Made by a program: the position numbers and the translations under genes. This document shows, piece by piece, positions 27,806 through 35,915 of a stretch of DNA of 64,000 nucleotides. The stretch comes from Gammaproteobacteria bacterium. GTDB taxonomy: Bacteria > Pseudomonadota > Gammaproteobacteria > JAABTG01. The notes beneath the pieces were generated by a model. That model was not told the DNA's origin. It saw only the letters and a program-made list of their open reading frames with translations, and made no database searches. The DNA is taken from the NCBI GenBank assembly GCA_034522055.1, contig JAXHLS010000002.1, positions 2,623,549 to 2,687,548 on the forward strand. Direction: 5' to 3'. Numbering within the stretch: position 1 is the stretch's first letter; the number at the start of each line of letters is the position of its first letter.

Positions 27806-28647
27806 ACAAATCCCTGCTCGCACTCTACGGCCTCAAATGGAATCCGTTCTCGCCGGAACTGCCCACCGAGGCATTGATGGCAACGCCTGCGCTGGAAGAC
27901 TTCGCCTGGCGTATTGAGCACACCCATGTCCGCGAAGGCGGCTTTGCCCTCATTACCGGCGCGCCCGGCACCGGCAAGAGCGTCGCATTGCGCATCCTCG
28001 CCGCCCGCCTCGGGCGCCTGCCCGACCTGACCATCGCCGCGTTGACCCATCCGAGTGCCAACCTCGCGGACTTCTACCGCGAGCTGGGAGACCTGTTCGG
28101 CGTCGATCTCAAGCCGCACAATCGCTGGATGGGCTTCAAGGGGCTGCGCACCCGCTGGCTGGCGACTCTCGACGCCTCACTCATGCGCCCCGTGCTGCTG
28201 ATCGATGAAGCCCAGGAGATCGCGCCTGTGGTACTGAATGAGTTGCGCTTGCTCGCCTCGTCCCAGTTCGACTCACGCACCTTGCTGAGCGTGGTCCTCG
28301 CCGGCGATCAACGCCTGACCGACCTGCTCCGGCGTGACGATCTGCTCCCGCTCGGCTCGCGCATCCGGGCCCGCCTGGCGCTTGAACACGCCTCACGCGA
28401 CGATCTCCTCGCCTGCCTGGCGCATCTTTGCACAAGCGCCGGCAACCCCGGTCTGTTCAGCGAACAGCTGGCACAGGCGCTGGCCGATCATGCCATGGGC
28501 AACTACCGTGTGCTGACCAATATGGCCGCCGAAATCCTCGCCCATGCCAGCCGCCACGAACTCACCCAGCTCGATGAAAAGCTCTTCTTCGATGTCTTCC
28601 ACACCGAGCGCAAGCCATCACCGCGGCGCGCTCGCAGCGCTGCCTGA
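27802..28647 (+). CDS. TniB/ExeA-type AAA+ ATPase of transposon E1 (copy 2)
   Basis: 281 aa with Walker A GAPGTGKS (53-60) and Walker B LLIDEAQ. The sequence opens MNKSLLALYGLKWNPFSPEL, the aromatic N-terminal patch typical of ExeA/TniB-like ATPases. It is coupled to the transposase by a 4-bp overlap and followed 90 bp later by the 65-aa gene. Confidence 0.9.
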   Translation: MNKSLLALYGLKWNPFSPELPTEALMATPALEDFAWRIEHTHVREGGFALITGAPGTGKSVALRILAARLGRLPDLTIAALTHPSANLADFYRELGDLFGVDLKPHNRWMGFKGLRTRWLATLDASLMRPVLLIDEAQEIAPVVLNELRLLASSQFDSRTLLSVVLAGDQRLTDLLRRDDLLPLGSRIRARLALEHASRDDLLACLAHLCTSAGNPGLFSEQLAQALADHAMGNYRVLTNMAAEILAHASRHELTQLDEKLFFDVFHTERKPSPRRARSAA

Positions 28648-28737
28648 GCACTGGCGCCGAACCCGACCGCTGGCCGTCCACAAATCCTACGCACCTGACG
28701 CAGGCCAACCCAGCCTCACGACCCAGGAGACCACATC

Positions 28738-28935
28738 ATGAGCATGAAAGTCTTGCGGCTGTACACGCACTGGCAGGCGGAAGACGCCTACAGTGTGCTC
28801 ACCTTCATCGACGAGCTGCGCGAGCAGATCATCAATGAATATGGCGAGGAGATCGTGCAGATGCTGCAAGAGGCCCGTGCCGTTGGCGAAGAACAGCAGC
28901 TGGAACTGCCATTCGCTGACGTAGCACAGTTCTGA
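28738..28935 (+). CDS. Small helical protein downstream of transposon ATPase (copy 2)
   Basis: 65 aa, identical to the copy 1 protein (20702-20899). ATG 28738 is preceded by CAGGAGACC, a good ribosome-binding site (CAGGAG). The core is HWQAEDAYSVLTFIDELREQ. Its conservation in both copies, and of the pattern in unrelated ATPase-carrying elements of this window, argues that it is a real gene and not a chance ORF. Confidence 0.78.
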   Translation: MSMKVLRLYTHWQAEDAYSVLTFIDELREQIINEYGEEIVQMLQEARAVGEEQQLELPFADVAQF

Positions 28936-29033
28936 TCGAGAAACCTGCGTGCAGGATCAGTGAGGAATGAACGCGGGCAGGAAACCCTCACGAAAAGTGA
29001 AAATGGTACCCTCGAAGACTGTGCTTACACTCA

Positions 29034-29039
29034 ACACTG
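29034..29039. repeat. Target duplication of transposon copy 2, right
   Basis: ACACTG, matching 25069-25074. The native frame resumes at CCA AGC (29040). Confidence 0.85.
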
Positions 29040-29924
29040 CCAAGCATTTTCTTGTTGATGTGGAGTGCTGTGGTATTGTCGTCACAGTTTCGATTTTGCC
29101 CGTTGAACCCAAAAGCAGCCTTGTTTGTGATTGGCCTAATAGCGTTCATCATGACGACTCAGCTCAGTAGCGGCATATGGGCTGTTGTTGAGGTTCTTCA
29201 TGTCTTGCAAACCCCGTTCAGGTTCAACACGGTTCTGATTTTTCCCGTCATCGCGTTGGCGGCGATGGCGGCTCAAAGGGTGCTGTCTGCTCCTATGGGG
29301 CGAACATATGCCGGCGAAGTGGTTTTGGTGGTTGTGTTGTTGGCGCTGGTGAGTGCGCCGTTAAAGAATGCCGTTTGGAATGTGCAATCGGCGCTTGCTG
29401 ATTACTCCGAGGCCGAAAGTGTTTCCCTAGAGAGATTACCGCTGGATGGTAAAGAAATAGTGCGAAAGGAGCAGGACGAGTACATCGTGGCAGGTTTGGA
29501 TGAGTCTTTGCTTCGGCTGCCGTATTTACAGGAGAATGCATTAAAGGAAACCCGAGCCTTTCTAGCGGACGGTACTACGGTCGAACTGCATAGCAGGGCG
29601 GGCGTACTCGAATTCGATGCGAAGCTTCCGGAGGCGCAGTGTTTGGAGATCTCTCAGTTCTGGTACCCGATGTGGCGTGGTGCGCTCGTGCAAGACGGGA
29701 TTAGGGAGAAATCTCTTACGATGTCGCGTTCTTCGTCAGGATTGTTGAGAACCTGTTTGCCCGGTGGGCAGGTGCGGGCGAAGTTCTGGGTTTCGATGGG
29801 GTTGCCGGGCCGAGTGGCAACCGCGGTGTCCGCAATCGCCATGACGACCACACTCATCATGCTGGGTAGTGGTCTGCGAAATCGCCGCCGCGCTCGTGAG
29901 AGACTTGCCTCAGGAGTCATATGA
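29040..29924 (+). pseudogene. PTPS-related membrane protein, fragment 3 of 3
   Basis: The last 294 codons of the interrupted gene: further hydrophobic helices (AALFVIGLIAFIMTTQLSSG, FNTVLIFPVIALAAMAAQ), then an extracytoplasmic domain and a final helix near the C-terminus. The TTG/ATG around 29052-29060 could start translation of this part, but that would yield only the C-terminal half. Together the three fragments give a 616-aa protein, a normal size for the family. The 3' end overlaps the convergent gene 29910-31367 by 15 bp. Confidence 0.87.
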
Positions 29925-31367
29925 TGCAGTGCTCTTGGATATCGAAGCACGGTCTTTAGAACAGGTGATCGCGCCTTGCGCGGTGTTAGGTGGGGCGCTG
30001 CTACCGTATCGGCCTGCAAAGAGATCGCTGATGCCGAGCAGCATCAAGAGCAGGCCGGGCACGTAGAAGTATCGATGCAGGAAGGCGCTAAATGCGATGA
30101 TAAATATATAACTGACACCCGTTAGAACTAAAAGTTTTCCACGGTCGAGGTTTTTCGAGAACATGAATAGCCCGAATATGACGCAGGCGACCCCCGCCTG
30201 AATCAGCAACAGGTGGTCCCTCAGGCCAGCATGGACGAAGGGCCCTGCCAGGGAAACCTGGTCCATGGGGTTGATTGTGTCTCCATGGGTTTCGTTGCTG
30301 GCCGTCTTTATTCCACCGTAGAAGAAATCAGTCAATGCCACTTCCGTGAAGAGCAGAATCGGCATCATACCCGCCAGAAAGATGCCGATTGCCAGTATGA
30401 AGTGAAGGACTGACCTGGCGAGCCCGGAGCGTGCGAAGAGAATCACGCTGAACATCCCGATTAGGAAAAGCCCCATCTGGCGAGTCAGCAGGGCGATGCC
30501 GAGTAACAGAAAAACAAGGTGATTGCGGCCTTTGAGCCAGGCGAGCCCGAGGAGCACGATGGCAAGCCAGTACATCCAGACGTGCCCGTAGTATCCCATC
30601 TGAAAAGACATCGAGGAAAACAATAGCGGTAATGTAGTCAGGGCGGCCACCCCCGGATTGCGGAAGAAACGCTGATATGACAGGAGAATACCCAGCATGA
30701 CGAGAAATATCAGGACGTTGAGCCAGCGGATGTCCTGACCGAGCCAGACCATAGGGCAGTAGGGGATTACGGTGCCCGGCAGGTAGTAGAGGGGGGCGGT
30801 AGCGATGTCGGGGTAAAGCGCGAGGAAGGGATTACTACCCTCTGCGAGGTCTGCGCACCCGGCTTGGATAATTGGCAGCATGTTTGCGGCTTTTACATCC
30901 AAATTCGTGTCAAGGGTGGCATAGCAGAACAGAGCGGTGCCGGTGGCTGTCAGGAAGAAGATGCTGCTTTTAGCTCCTGTACGCCAAAGAAGACCCAGGA
31001 AAACTATGGTGACGAGGGGGATGGCAATCTTGTCGGGAATGTAGGCATCACCATTATAGAAATAGACGGTTGTGCTCAATACCGCCCAAACCGCAAACGC
31101 GCCCATGCGATTGAGAATATCCGGGCGCAAGTGCGGTTTTTCCCGTCGTGATCTCAAGATTGAAAGGACGACGATAAGGCAAATCCCGAAAAAGGCAGCG
31201 GAGGCGATGAGGAAATAGGAGAACAGAAAGTTCCCGCTGATCCGGTAGGAAAACCCGTAAAAGAAGGCGAATAGTAGAACGATCACTGTCGGTGACGACG
31301 CCAGTAATACCGCGGGCCACTTGTCTGTCGACAAGTGGCCATTTACCGCGTCCAGGTTCGTCGTCAT
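29910..31367 (-). CDS. Polytopic membrane protein, GT-C glycosyltransferase-like
   Basis: A 485-aa protein with about 11 hydrophobic segments (for example SSPTVIVLLFAFFYGFSY, FLIASAAFFGICLIVVLS and LRDHLLLIQAGVACVIFGLF). It contains a periplasmic loop EGSNPFLALYPDIATAPLYY typical of mannosyltransferase-like GT-C proteins of polysaccharide loci. Its start overlaps the stop of the upstream gtrA-like gene (ATGA), so it is in an operon with genes 31364-34251. It probably uses the polyprenyl-phosphate sugar made by the GtrB-like enzyme. Function is inferred from topology and neighbours. Confidence 0.7.
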   Translation of the reverse strand: MTTNLDAVNGHLSTDKWPAVLLASSPTVIVLLFAFFYGFSYRISGNFLFSYFLIASAAFFGICLIVVLSILRSRREKPHLRPDILNRMGAFAVWAVLSTTVYFYNGDAYIPDKIAIPLVTIVFLGLLWRTGAKSSIFFLTATGTALFCYATLDTNLDVKAANMLPIIQAGCADLAEGSNPFLALYPDIATAPLYYLPGTVIPYCPMVWLGQDIRWLNVLIFLVMLGILLSYQRFFRNPGVAALTTLPLLFSSMSFQMGYYGHVWMYWLAIVLLGLAWLKGRNHLVFLLLGIALLTRQMGLFLIGMFSVILFARSGLARSVLHFILAIGIFLAGMMPILLFTEVALTDFFYGGIKTASNETHGDTINPMDQVSLAGPFVHAGLRDHLLLIQAGVACVIFGLFMFSKNLDRGKLLVLTGVSYIFIIAFSAFLHRYFYVPGLLLMLLGISDLFAGRYGSSAPPNTAQGAITCSKDRASISKSTASYDS

Positions 31368-31774
31368 TTTAGATCCTTGAATAGCAGGCGGCTAGTAAGA
31401 AGGTAATTCCAGACGAACGTGGCGAATACGGCCAGAAGTTTGGTCGCCAGCCAGTGCAGGGTACCGATCAGCGCATACACTATGGTGTTGGATATCACCA
31501 GGCCGCCTAGGCTGATGGCGACGTAAAATAGAAATGCCTTGCGCTCCGGGTGGCTGGCGACACTCGAACTGAAAGTCCACAGCCTGTTCATTACATAGCT
31601 GTTAGTGACGGCCACTGAGAATGCCAGGGTATTGGCCACCAGGACGTGTGTCTCCAGAAGGCGATACAAGACCGCGAAGACCGCGATATCGATGGCGGTG
31701 TTGACGGCACCGACCAGGGCGAATTTAAGGGGCCTTGCGTAGGAGTTGTGAAACGTTAAGCGAAGCGGAGGCAT
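31364..31774 (-). CDS. GtrA-family membrane protein
   Basis: 136 aa with four transmembrane helices and the GtrA hallmarks FALVGAVNTAIDIAVFAVLY at the start and SYVMNRLWTF in the middle. GtrA-like proteins are proposed to flip polyprenyl-phosphate-linked glucose or related sugars. It is sandwiched between a GtrB-like glycosyltransferase (26 bp away) and a GT-C-like protein (4-bp overlap), the classic three-gene gtrA-gtrB-gtr(type) module for side-chain glycosylation. Confidence 0.9.
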   Translation of the reverse strand: MPPLRLTFHNSYARPLKFALVGAVNTAIDIAVFAVLYRLLETHVLVANTLAFSVAVTNSYVMNRLWTFSSSVASHPERKAFLFYVAISLGGLVISNTIVYALIGTLHWLATKLLAVFATFVWNYLLTSRLLFKDLK

Positions 31775-31800
31775 CGGCTGGCTAGGGGCTCGCGGGCTGA

Positions 31801-32793
31801 TTATTCAGAGCGGGGTTGTACTGCTTCAGCGATATAGTCCCCGGCAAGCAGATACAACGGTCGGTGTTTGACCTCGTTGAACATGCGACCCAGGTATTCG
31901 CCTAGTACGCCGATGGTGAGGAGTTGCACGCCACCCAGGAAGGTGATCAACGCGATCAGCGACGGAAAGCCCGGGACCGGTTCGCCGAGTAAAAGGGTCT
32001 TTGCGATTATGAAGAGGCCGTATGCGAAGGATAAGGAGGCGGTAGCAAATCCGAAATAAGTGGCTAAGCGCAGTGGCGCGGTGGAGAAAGAGGTGATCCC
32101 TTCCAGGGAGAAGTTCCACAATTTCCAGTAGTTCCACTTGGTGGTGCCGGCGTATCTGGGGTCGCGGCGGTAGCGCACGGACTTCTGGGGAAAACCGACC
32201 CATGCGAACAGCCCCTTCATGAACCGATGCTGCTCACGTAGCTGGGTGACGGCCTCGGTGGCCCGCCGGCTCATCAATCGAAAGTCGCCGGTGTCTTCCG
32301 GGATGTGCACCTTGCCGGCCAGTTTCTGGATGGTGCGGTAAAAGAGTTTCGCGGTGGCCTTTTTCAAGGCGGTTTCACCATCTCTGGAGGCGCGGGTGGC
32401 GTAGACCACGTCGTAGCCCTGTTGCCACCCGTCGACGAGTTCCGGGATGAGTTCAGGGGGGTCCTGGAGGTCGGCGTCGATCACCACCACGGCATCACCG
32501 CCGGTGTGGTCGAGCCCCGCCGTCATGGCGATCTCCTTGCCGAAGTTTCTGCTCAGGTCCAGGACTCGCACCGTGCCGGTCGGGGAAGTCAAACCGCGCA
32601 GCATGGTCAGGGTGTCATCGGTGCTGCCGTCATTGACGTACACGATTTCGGAACGGATCGACATGCCGGCAAGCACATCTTGCAGGCGTTGGTGAAAGGC
32701 CTCGATGACCTCCATCTCGTTATAGGCGGGGACGACTATCGACAGGAGGGGGGGGGCAGTCTGCTGAGGGCTTTGTTCGTCCATGGTTTTCAT
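31801..32793 (-). CDS. GtrB-like polyprenyl-phosphate glycosyltransferase (GT2, DPM1 type)
   Basis: 330 aa. The N-terminal GT-A domain has LSIVVPAYNEMEVIEAFHQR, VYVNDGSTDDTL, DLSRNFGKEIAMTAGLDH and VVIDADLQDPPELIPELV. Two C-terminal helices around YFGFATASLSFAYGLFIIAK and LIALITFLGGVQLLTIGVLG are as in GtrB/DPM-like enzymes, followed by GEYLGRMFNEVKHRPLYLL. It transfers a sugar from a nucleotide donor to undecaprenyl phosphate. The enzyme pairs with the GtrA-like flippase next to it. Confidence 0.92.
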   Translation of the reverse strand: MKTMDEQSPQQTAPPLLSIVVPAYNEMEVIEAFHQRLQDVLAGMSIRSEIVYVNDGSTDDTLTMLRGLTSPTGTVRVLDLSRNFGKEIAMTAGLDHTGGDAVVVIDADLQDPPELIPELVDGWQQGYDVVYATRASRDGETALKKATAKLFYRTIQKLAGKVHIPEDTGDFRLMSRRATEAVTQLREQHRFMKGLFAWVGFPQKSVRYRRDPRYAGTTKWNYWKLWNFSLEGITSFSTAPLRLATYFGFATASLSFAYGLFIIAKTLLLGEPVPGFPSLIALITFLGGVQLLTIGVLGEYLGRMFNEVKHRPLYLLAGDYIAEAVQPRSE

Positions 32794-32868
32794 CTCCGGA
32801 AAGCGTTGAATTTCAGGCTGCCGTGGTCGTGTGCTGATCGTAGGGATACTCCTCTGGCCTCTCGCTGC

Positions 32869-34251
32869 TTAGCTGGTTGCGCCGGGGCTCAACTCATCGA
32901 GAAGCCCCGCCAGCCGGGACGTGAGGTTTCTGCGTTCGAACCGGGCCAGGTAGTCGGCGTCGGCCTCGGGGGTTTCCGGCACGGGCTGGGCCAGGACCTC
33001 GGCCAGGGCCTTCTTGCACGCCCCCACGTCGGTGGCGGGTACGACGGTGCCGATGCCGGCCCGCTCGATGATCTCCTGGGTAGCGCCGGGATCGGTGAGG
33101 GCGAAGATGGGGCGCTTGGCAGCCACGTATTCAAACAGCTTCCCCGGAATTACACCGGAAGACGTCTCGCCGGTATCGACGATGAGTAGCAGATAGTCGG
33201 TCTGTACCTGGGCGCGCATGGCGTCTTGGTAGCTGACGTCGCCGGGGAATTCGTACAGGTCCGCGATGCCATAGCGGTCGAGGATGGCGTCGTAGCGGGC
33301 GCGGATCTCCGGGGCGACGCCTCCCAGGATGTGTACCTTGACCTTGCTGCGCAGTTCGGGCTGCTCCTGCACCAGTTGTCCGAGGGCCTCGGCGAAGGTG
33401 TGGCCTTGGCGGTTCTTGAACAGGCGCCCGGTGAAGGTGAAGTCGATCACGTCGTTCACCTGTCGGGGCTCGGCGAGCAGGGGCTCGTAGACTTCGGTGT
33501 CGTAGCCGTTGGTGAGGGTGGCGAAACGCGCCTTCGTCTTTGGGATGAGCTGGCGCACGAACTCGGTCTTGGGTTCGGAGACGGTGATGATGAGGTCGGC
33601 CGCCGCCATCCAGCGCCGCTCGATGGCCAGTTCCAGGCGCTGGCGCAGGGGCGGGACCCACTCCCGCAGTACGTCGCCGTACCACAGGTCCCGGTAGTCC
33701 ACCACCCAGGGGATGCCCAGCTCTTTGCGCAGGGCGTAGCCGATGCGGGCCGCGCTGAAGGGGGGCAGGCTGGTATAGACCACGTCGATTTGATGCTTGT
33801 GGCAGATCTCCCGGGCCAGGGGCAGGGCGTTACGGGCCCAGCCGGTGTAGCCGTCGGGGATCAGCAGCCAGTTGCGGATGAAAGCCTTGGCCAGGCGGGA
33901 GCCCTTGTCCACCAGGCCCTGGGGCGCAGCCGCCTCGGCGGCGGGAGGCGGAGCGCTCGGACCGTTAGCGGTGCCGGCCTGCCTCGGCGTGGGGCCGCCG
34001 CGGCCCGCCAGGCGCTTCAGGCGGGTGATGTACTGTTCCTCGATGTCGGGGTAGGGGGCGCGGTAGACGGTGGTGCCTTTCGGTATCTCCGCCTCCAGGG
34101 CGGGATCGTAGAGGTCCGGGCGTTCGACAGTGAGGACGATGGGGTTCCAGCCGTGCTTGGGCAGGTGCTCGGTGAACTTGGCGCTACGGATCCGCCCGAT
34201 GGTCTTGATGGGTGGGTATTCGCCGGCGATGAAGAGGACGTTCTGGGTCAT
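32869..34251 (-). CDS. Glycosyltransferase family 4
   Basis: A 460-aa GT-B enzyme. The N-terminal domain opens with VLFIAGEYPPIKTIGRIRSA, and a Pro/Ala-rich insertion lies at about residues 85-115. The C-terminal domain includes TLTNGYD and GKLFEYVAAKRPIFALTDPG, the donor-binding helix of WbuB/WcaI-like enzymes. It is the upstream-most gene of the minus-strand set ending at 29910. A similar but distinct GT4 with the same IPAKLYEYARTGRPVLALTDP pattern lies at 39054-40343. Confidence 0.88.
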   Translation of the reverse strand: MTQNVLFIAGEYPPIKTIGRIRSAKFTEHLPKHGWNPIVLTVERPDLYDPALEAEIPKGTTVYRAPYPDIEEQYITRLKRLAGRGGPTPRQAGTANGPSAPPPAAEAAAPQGLVDKGSRLAKAFIRNWLLIPDGYTGWARNALPLAREICHKHQIDVVYTSLPPFSAARIGYALRKELGIPWVVDYRDLWYGDVLREWVPPLRQRLELAIERRWMAAADLIITVSEPKTEFVRQLIPKTKARFATLTNGYDTEVYEPLLAEPRQVNDVIDFTFTGRLFKNRQGHTFAEALGQLVQEQPELRSKVKVHILGGVAPEIRARYDAILDRYGIADLYEFPGDVSYQDAMRAQVQTDYLLLIVDTGETSSGVIPGKLFEYVAAKRPIFALTDPGATQEIIERAGIGTVVPATDVGACKKALAEVLAQPVPETPEADADYLARFERRNLTSRLAGLLDELSPGATS

Positions 34252-34303
34252 GACAAGGGGGGCGGTTCAAGGGTTGCGTGCCCCTGAGGTGGAGGGTTGG
34301 GTT

Positions 34304-34535
34304 GTTTTTGACCCCTCACCCCGGCCCTCACCCCGGCCCTCTCCCGGGGGGAGAGGGGGAGTAATGGGCGCCGGGGGGAGAGGGGGTAATCGGTCCCCTC
34401 CCCCTGTGGGGGAGGGACAGGAGTAGGGGTTATTTGATTTATTTCCCTCACCCCGGCCCTCACCCCGGCCCTCTCCCGGGGGGAGAGGGAGAGTAACGGG
34501 CGCCGGGGGGAGAGGGGGAGTAATGGGTCCTGGAA
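34304..34535. repeat. Hairpin repeat cluster (CCGGCCCTCTCCC...GGGAGAGGG)
   Basis: The gap 34252-34555 has no gene. It is filled by at least two units of CCCTCACCCCGGCCCTCTCC followed by CGGGGGGAGAGGG, each preceded by a short extra copy CCCTCACCCCGGC and followed by GGGAGTAA(T/C)GGGCGCCG. The stems can form strong hairpins at the ends of the flanking genes and may act as bidirectional terminators or mRNA stabilisers. Confidence 0.8.
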
Positions 34536-34555
34536 GGGGGAAGGCCTGGCGGAAC

Positions 34556-35776
34556 TCACGGGGTCTCTCCCACCAGGCGCTGGCAGAGCTGGTGGAACTG
34601 CCGGGCCTTTTCCTTGGAGCTGGCGGCGCGGGCGATCTCGAGGCCCGTGGTCTCTATCTGTTCGCGCAGCGCCGTGTCGGTCAGCAGGCGGATGACCGCC
34701 ACGGCAATCTCCGGGGGTTTATCGCCATTGACCAGCAGGCCGTTGCGGCCTTCCTGGACGGCCTCCACCGCGCCGCCGGCCCGTCCGCCCACCACCGCTT
34801 TTCCGCAGGCATTGGCCTCCAGGAACACCAGGCCGAAGCCTTCGGTGTCGTGGTCGGACAGCTCGCGGTTCGGCATGAGGAAAAGGTCACAGAAGCGGTA
34901 GTGGTCCACCAGTTCCTCTTCCGGTACCCGGCCGGCGAAGGTCACGTGTTCACTCATGCCCTGGTCGGCGACGAGGCGTTCCAGGTGGGTGCGGTATTCG
35001 CCTTCGCCCACGATGAGGTAATGGGCGTCAGGAACGGCCGCGACGATCTCCGGCATCGCCTCGATGGTGCGGTCGATACCCTTGCGCTCCACCAGGCGCC
35101 CGACGGTCATCAGGACGCGCTTTCCGGCCAGGCCGTAACGCTCCATCAGGTATTGCGGGGGCGGTCCGGGGGTGAAGCGTTCGGCGTCCACGCCGTTCTG
35201 GATCAGGGCGATCTTGGCGGGATCCACGCCCATCAGATCCTGTAGGGCCTGTTTGGTGAAGCCGCTCACCGCCACCACCGCATCGGCGTGGGCCAGGTAG
35301 CGCTCCCGGTTGCGCCCGTAGAAACGGTAGTTGGTCTGGGTGGTGATCTCCTCGCCGTGGATGTAGTTGATCATCCGGCAACCGAGCCAGCGCTGGGCGA
35401 ACAGACCGATCCAGCTTCCGGAGTTCAGCTCACCGATGCACAGGACATCTATCTTGTCGCGCCTGACCAGGCGGGTGACGGTCCAGGCCAGGCGGATCTT
35501 GAGGGGGACATCGATGGTAAGCTGCAGCCAGACGGAGTGGAGAATGTTGTGGGATTTGCGGACGGTGGGGCGCAGTAAATCCACACGGTGGATGGGAAAG
35601 GGCGCCTGGCTGTCGAACTCCTCGGTGCCTGGGATCATTTCGCCTGTCAGGTAATGACGCCGCGGGGCCAGCACCACCATGGAGCCCTCGGGGCTGAAGC
35701 GACAGAGGCTGTCATAGACCACGGCCGAGCCACCATTGATGGGCGGGAAGATGCTGGCGACGAGGAGACACTTCAC
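34556..35776 (-). CDS. Glycosyltransferase family 4
   Basis: A 406-aa GT-B enzyme. N-terminal ASIFPPINGGSAVVYDSLCR, then HGEEITTQ (acceptor side), ALIQNGVD, LMTVGRLVERKGIDRTIEAM and the donor-site block HDTEGFGLVFLEANACGKAV, a full GT4 signature. It is a PimB/WcaL-like mannosyl- or related transferase by fold; the specific sugar is not deducible. It is divergent from the GNAT-like gene that follows, with a shared upstream gap of about 140 bp. Confidence 0.9.
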   Translation of the reverse strand: MKCLLVASIFPPINGGSAVVYDSLCRFSPEGSMVVLAPRRHYLTGEMIPGTEEFDSQAPFPIHRVDLLRPTVRKSHNILHSVWLQLTIDVPLKIRLAWTVTRLVRRDKIDVLCIGELNSGSWIGLFAQRWLGCRMINYIHGEEITTQTNYRFYGRNRERYLAHADAVVAVSGFTKQALQDLMGVDPAKIALIQNGVDAERFTPGPPPQYLMERYGLAGKRVLMTVGRLVERKGIDRTIEAMPEIVAAVPDAHYLIVGEGEYRTHLERLVADQGMSEHVTFAGRVPEEELVDHYRFCDLFLMPNRELSDHDTEGFGLVFLEANACGKAVVGGRAGGAVEAVQEGRNGLLVNGDKPPEIAVAVIRLLTDTALREQIETTGLEIARAASSKEKARQFHQLCQRLVGETP

Positions 35777-35915
35777 GGGCAGGGGGCTTGGGGACCGTTT
35801 CTTAGGATTCCGGCTTTGGCGCCGCCAGAGTTTCCATGGTGATAAGAATCATCGAATTATAACTGACTTCGGTTACTCGCGATGGGGCAAGTTATGCATA
35901 TGCAGGTTATTCGGC

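Larger units (their letters stand above)
25075..29033 (+). mobile_element. Transposon E1 copy 2 (inverted relative to copy 1), 3959 bp
   Basis: Nearly identical to the reverse complement of 20604-24559, with the same terminal motifs TGAGTCTAAACA (left here) and TGAGTGTAAGCA (right, complement). All five genes are intact in this copy, so it is the likely autonomous form. The 3-bp length difference from copy 1 includes the extra G in the zinc-ribbon gene. Copy 2 also differs near 28680 and in a G run at about 26233-26241. Confidence 0.9.

Noticed and set aside
32305-33189. 294-codon plus-strand ORF
   Set aside because: Antisense across the GtrB-like and GT4 genes; no domain.
33226-34287. 353-codon plus-strand ORF
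   Set aside because: Antisense to the GT4 gene at 32869-34251, which has clear motifs; shadow frame.
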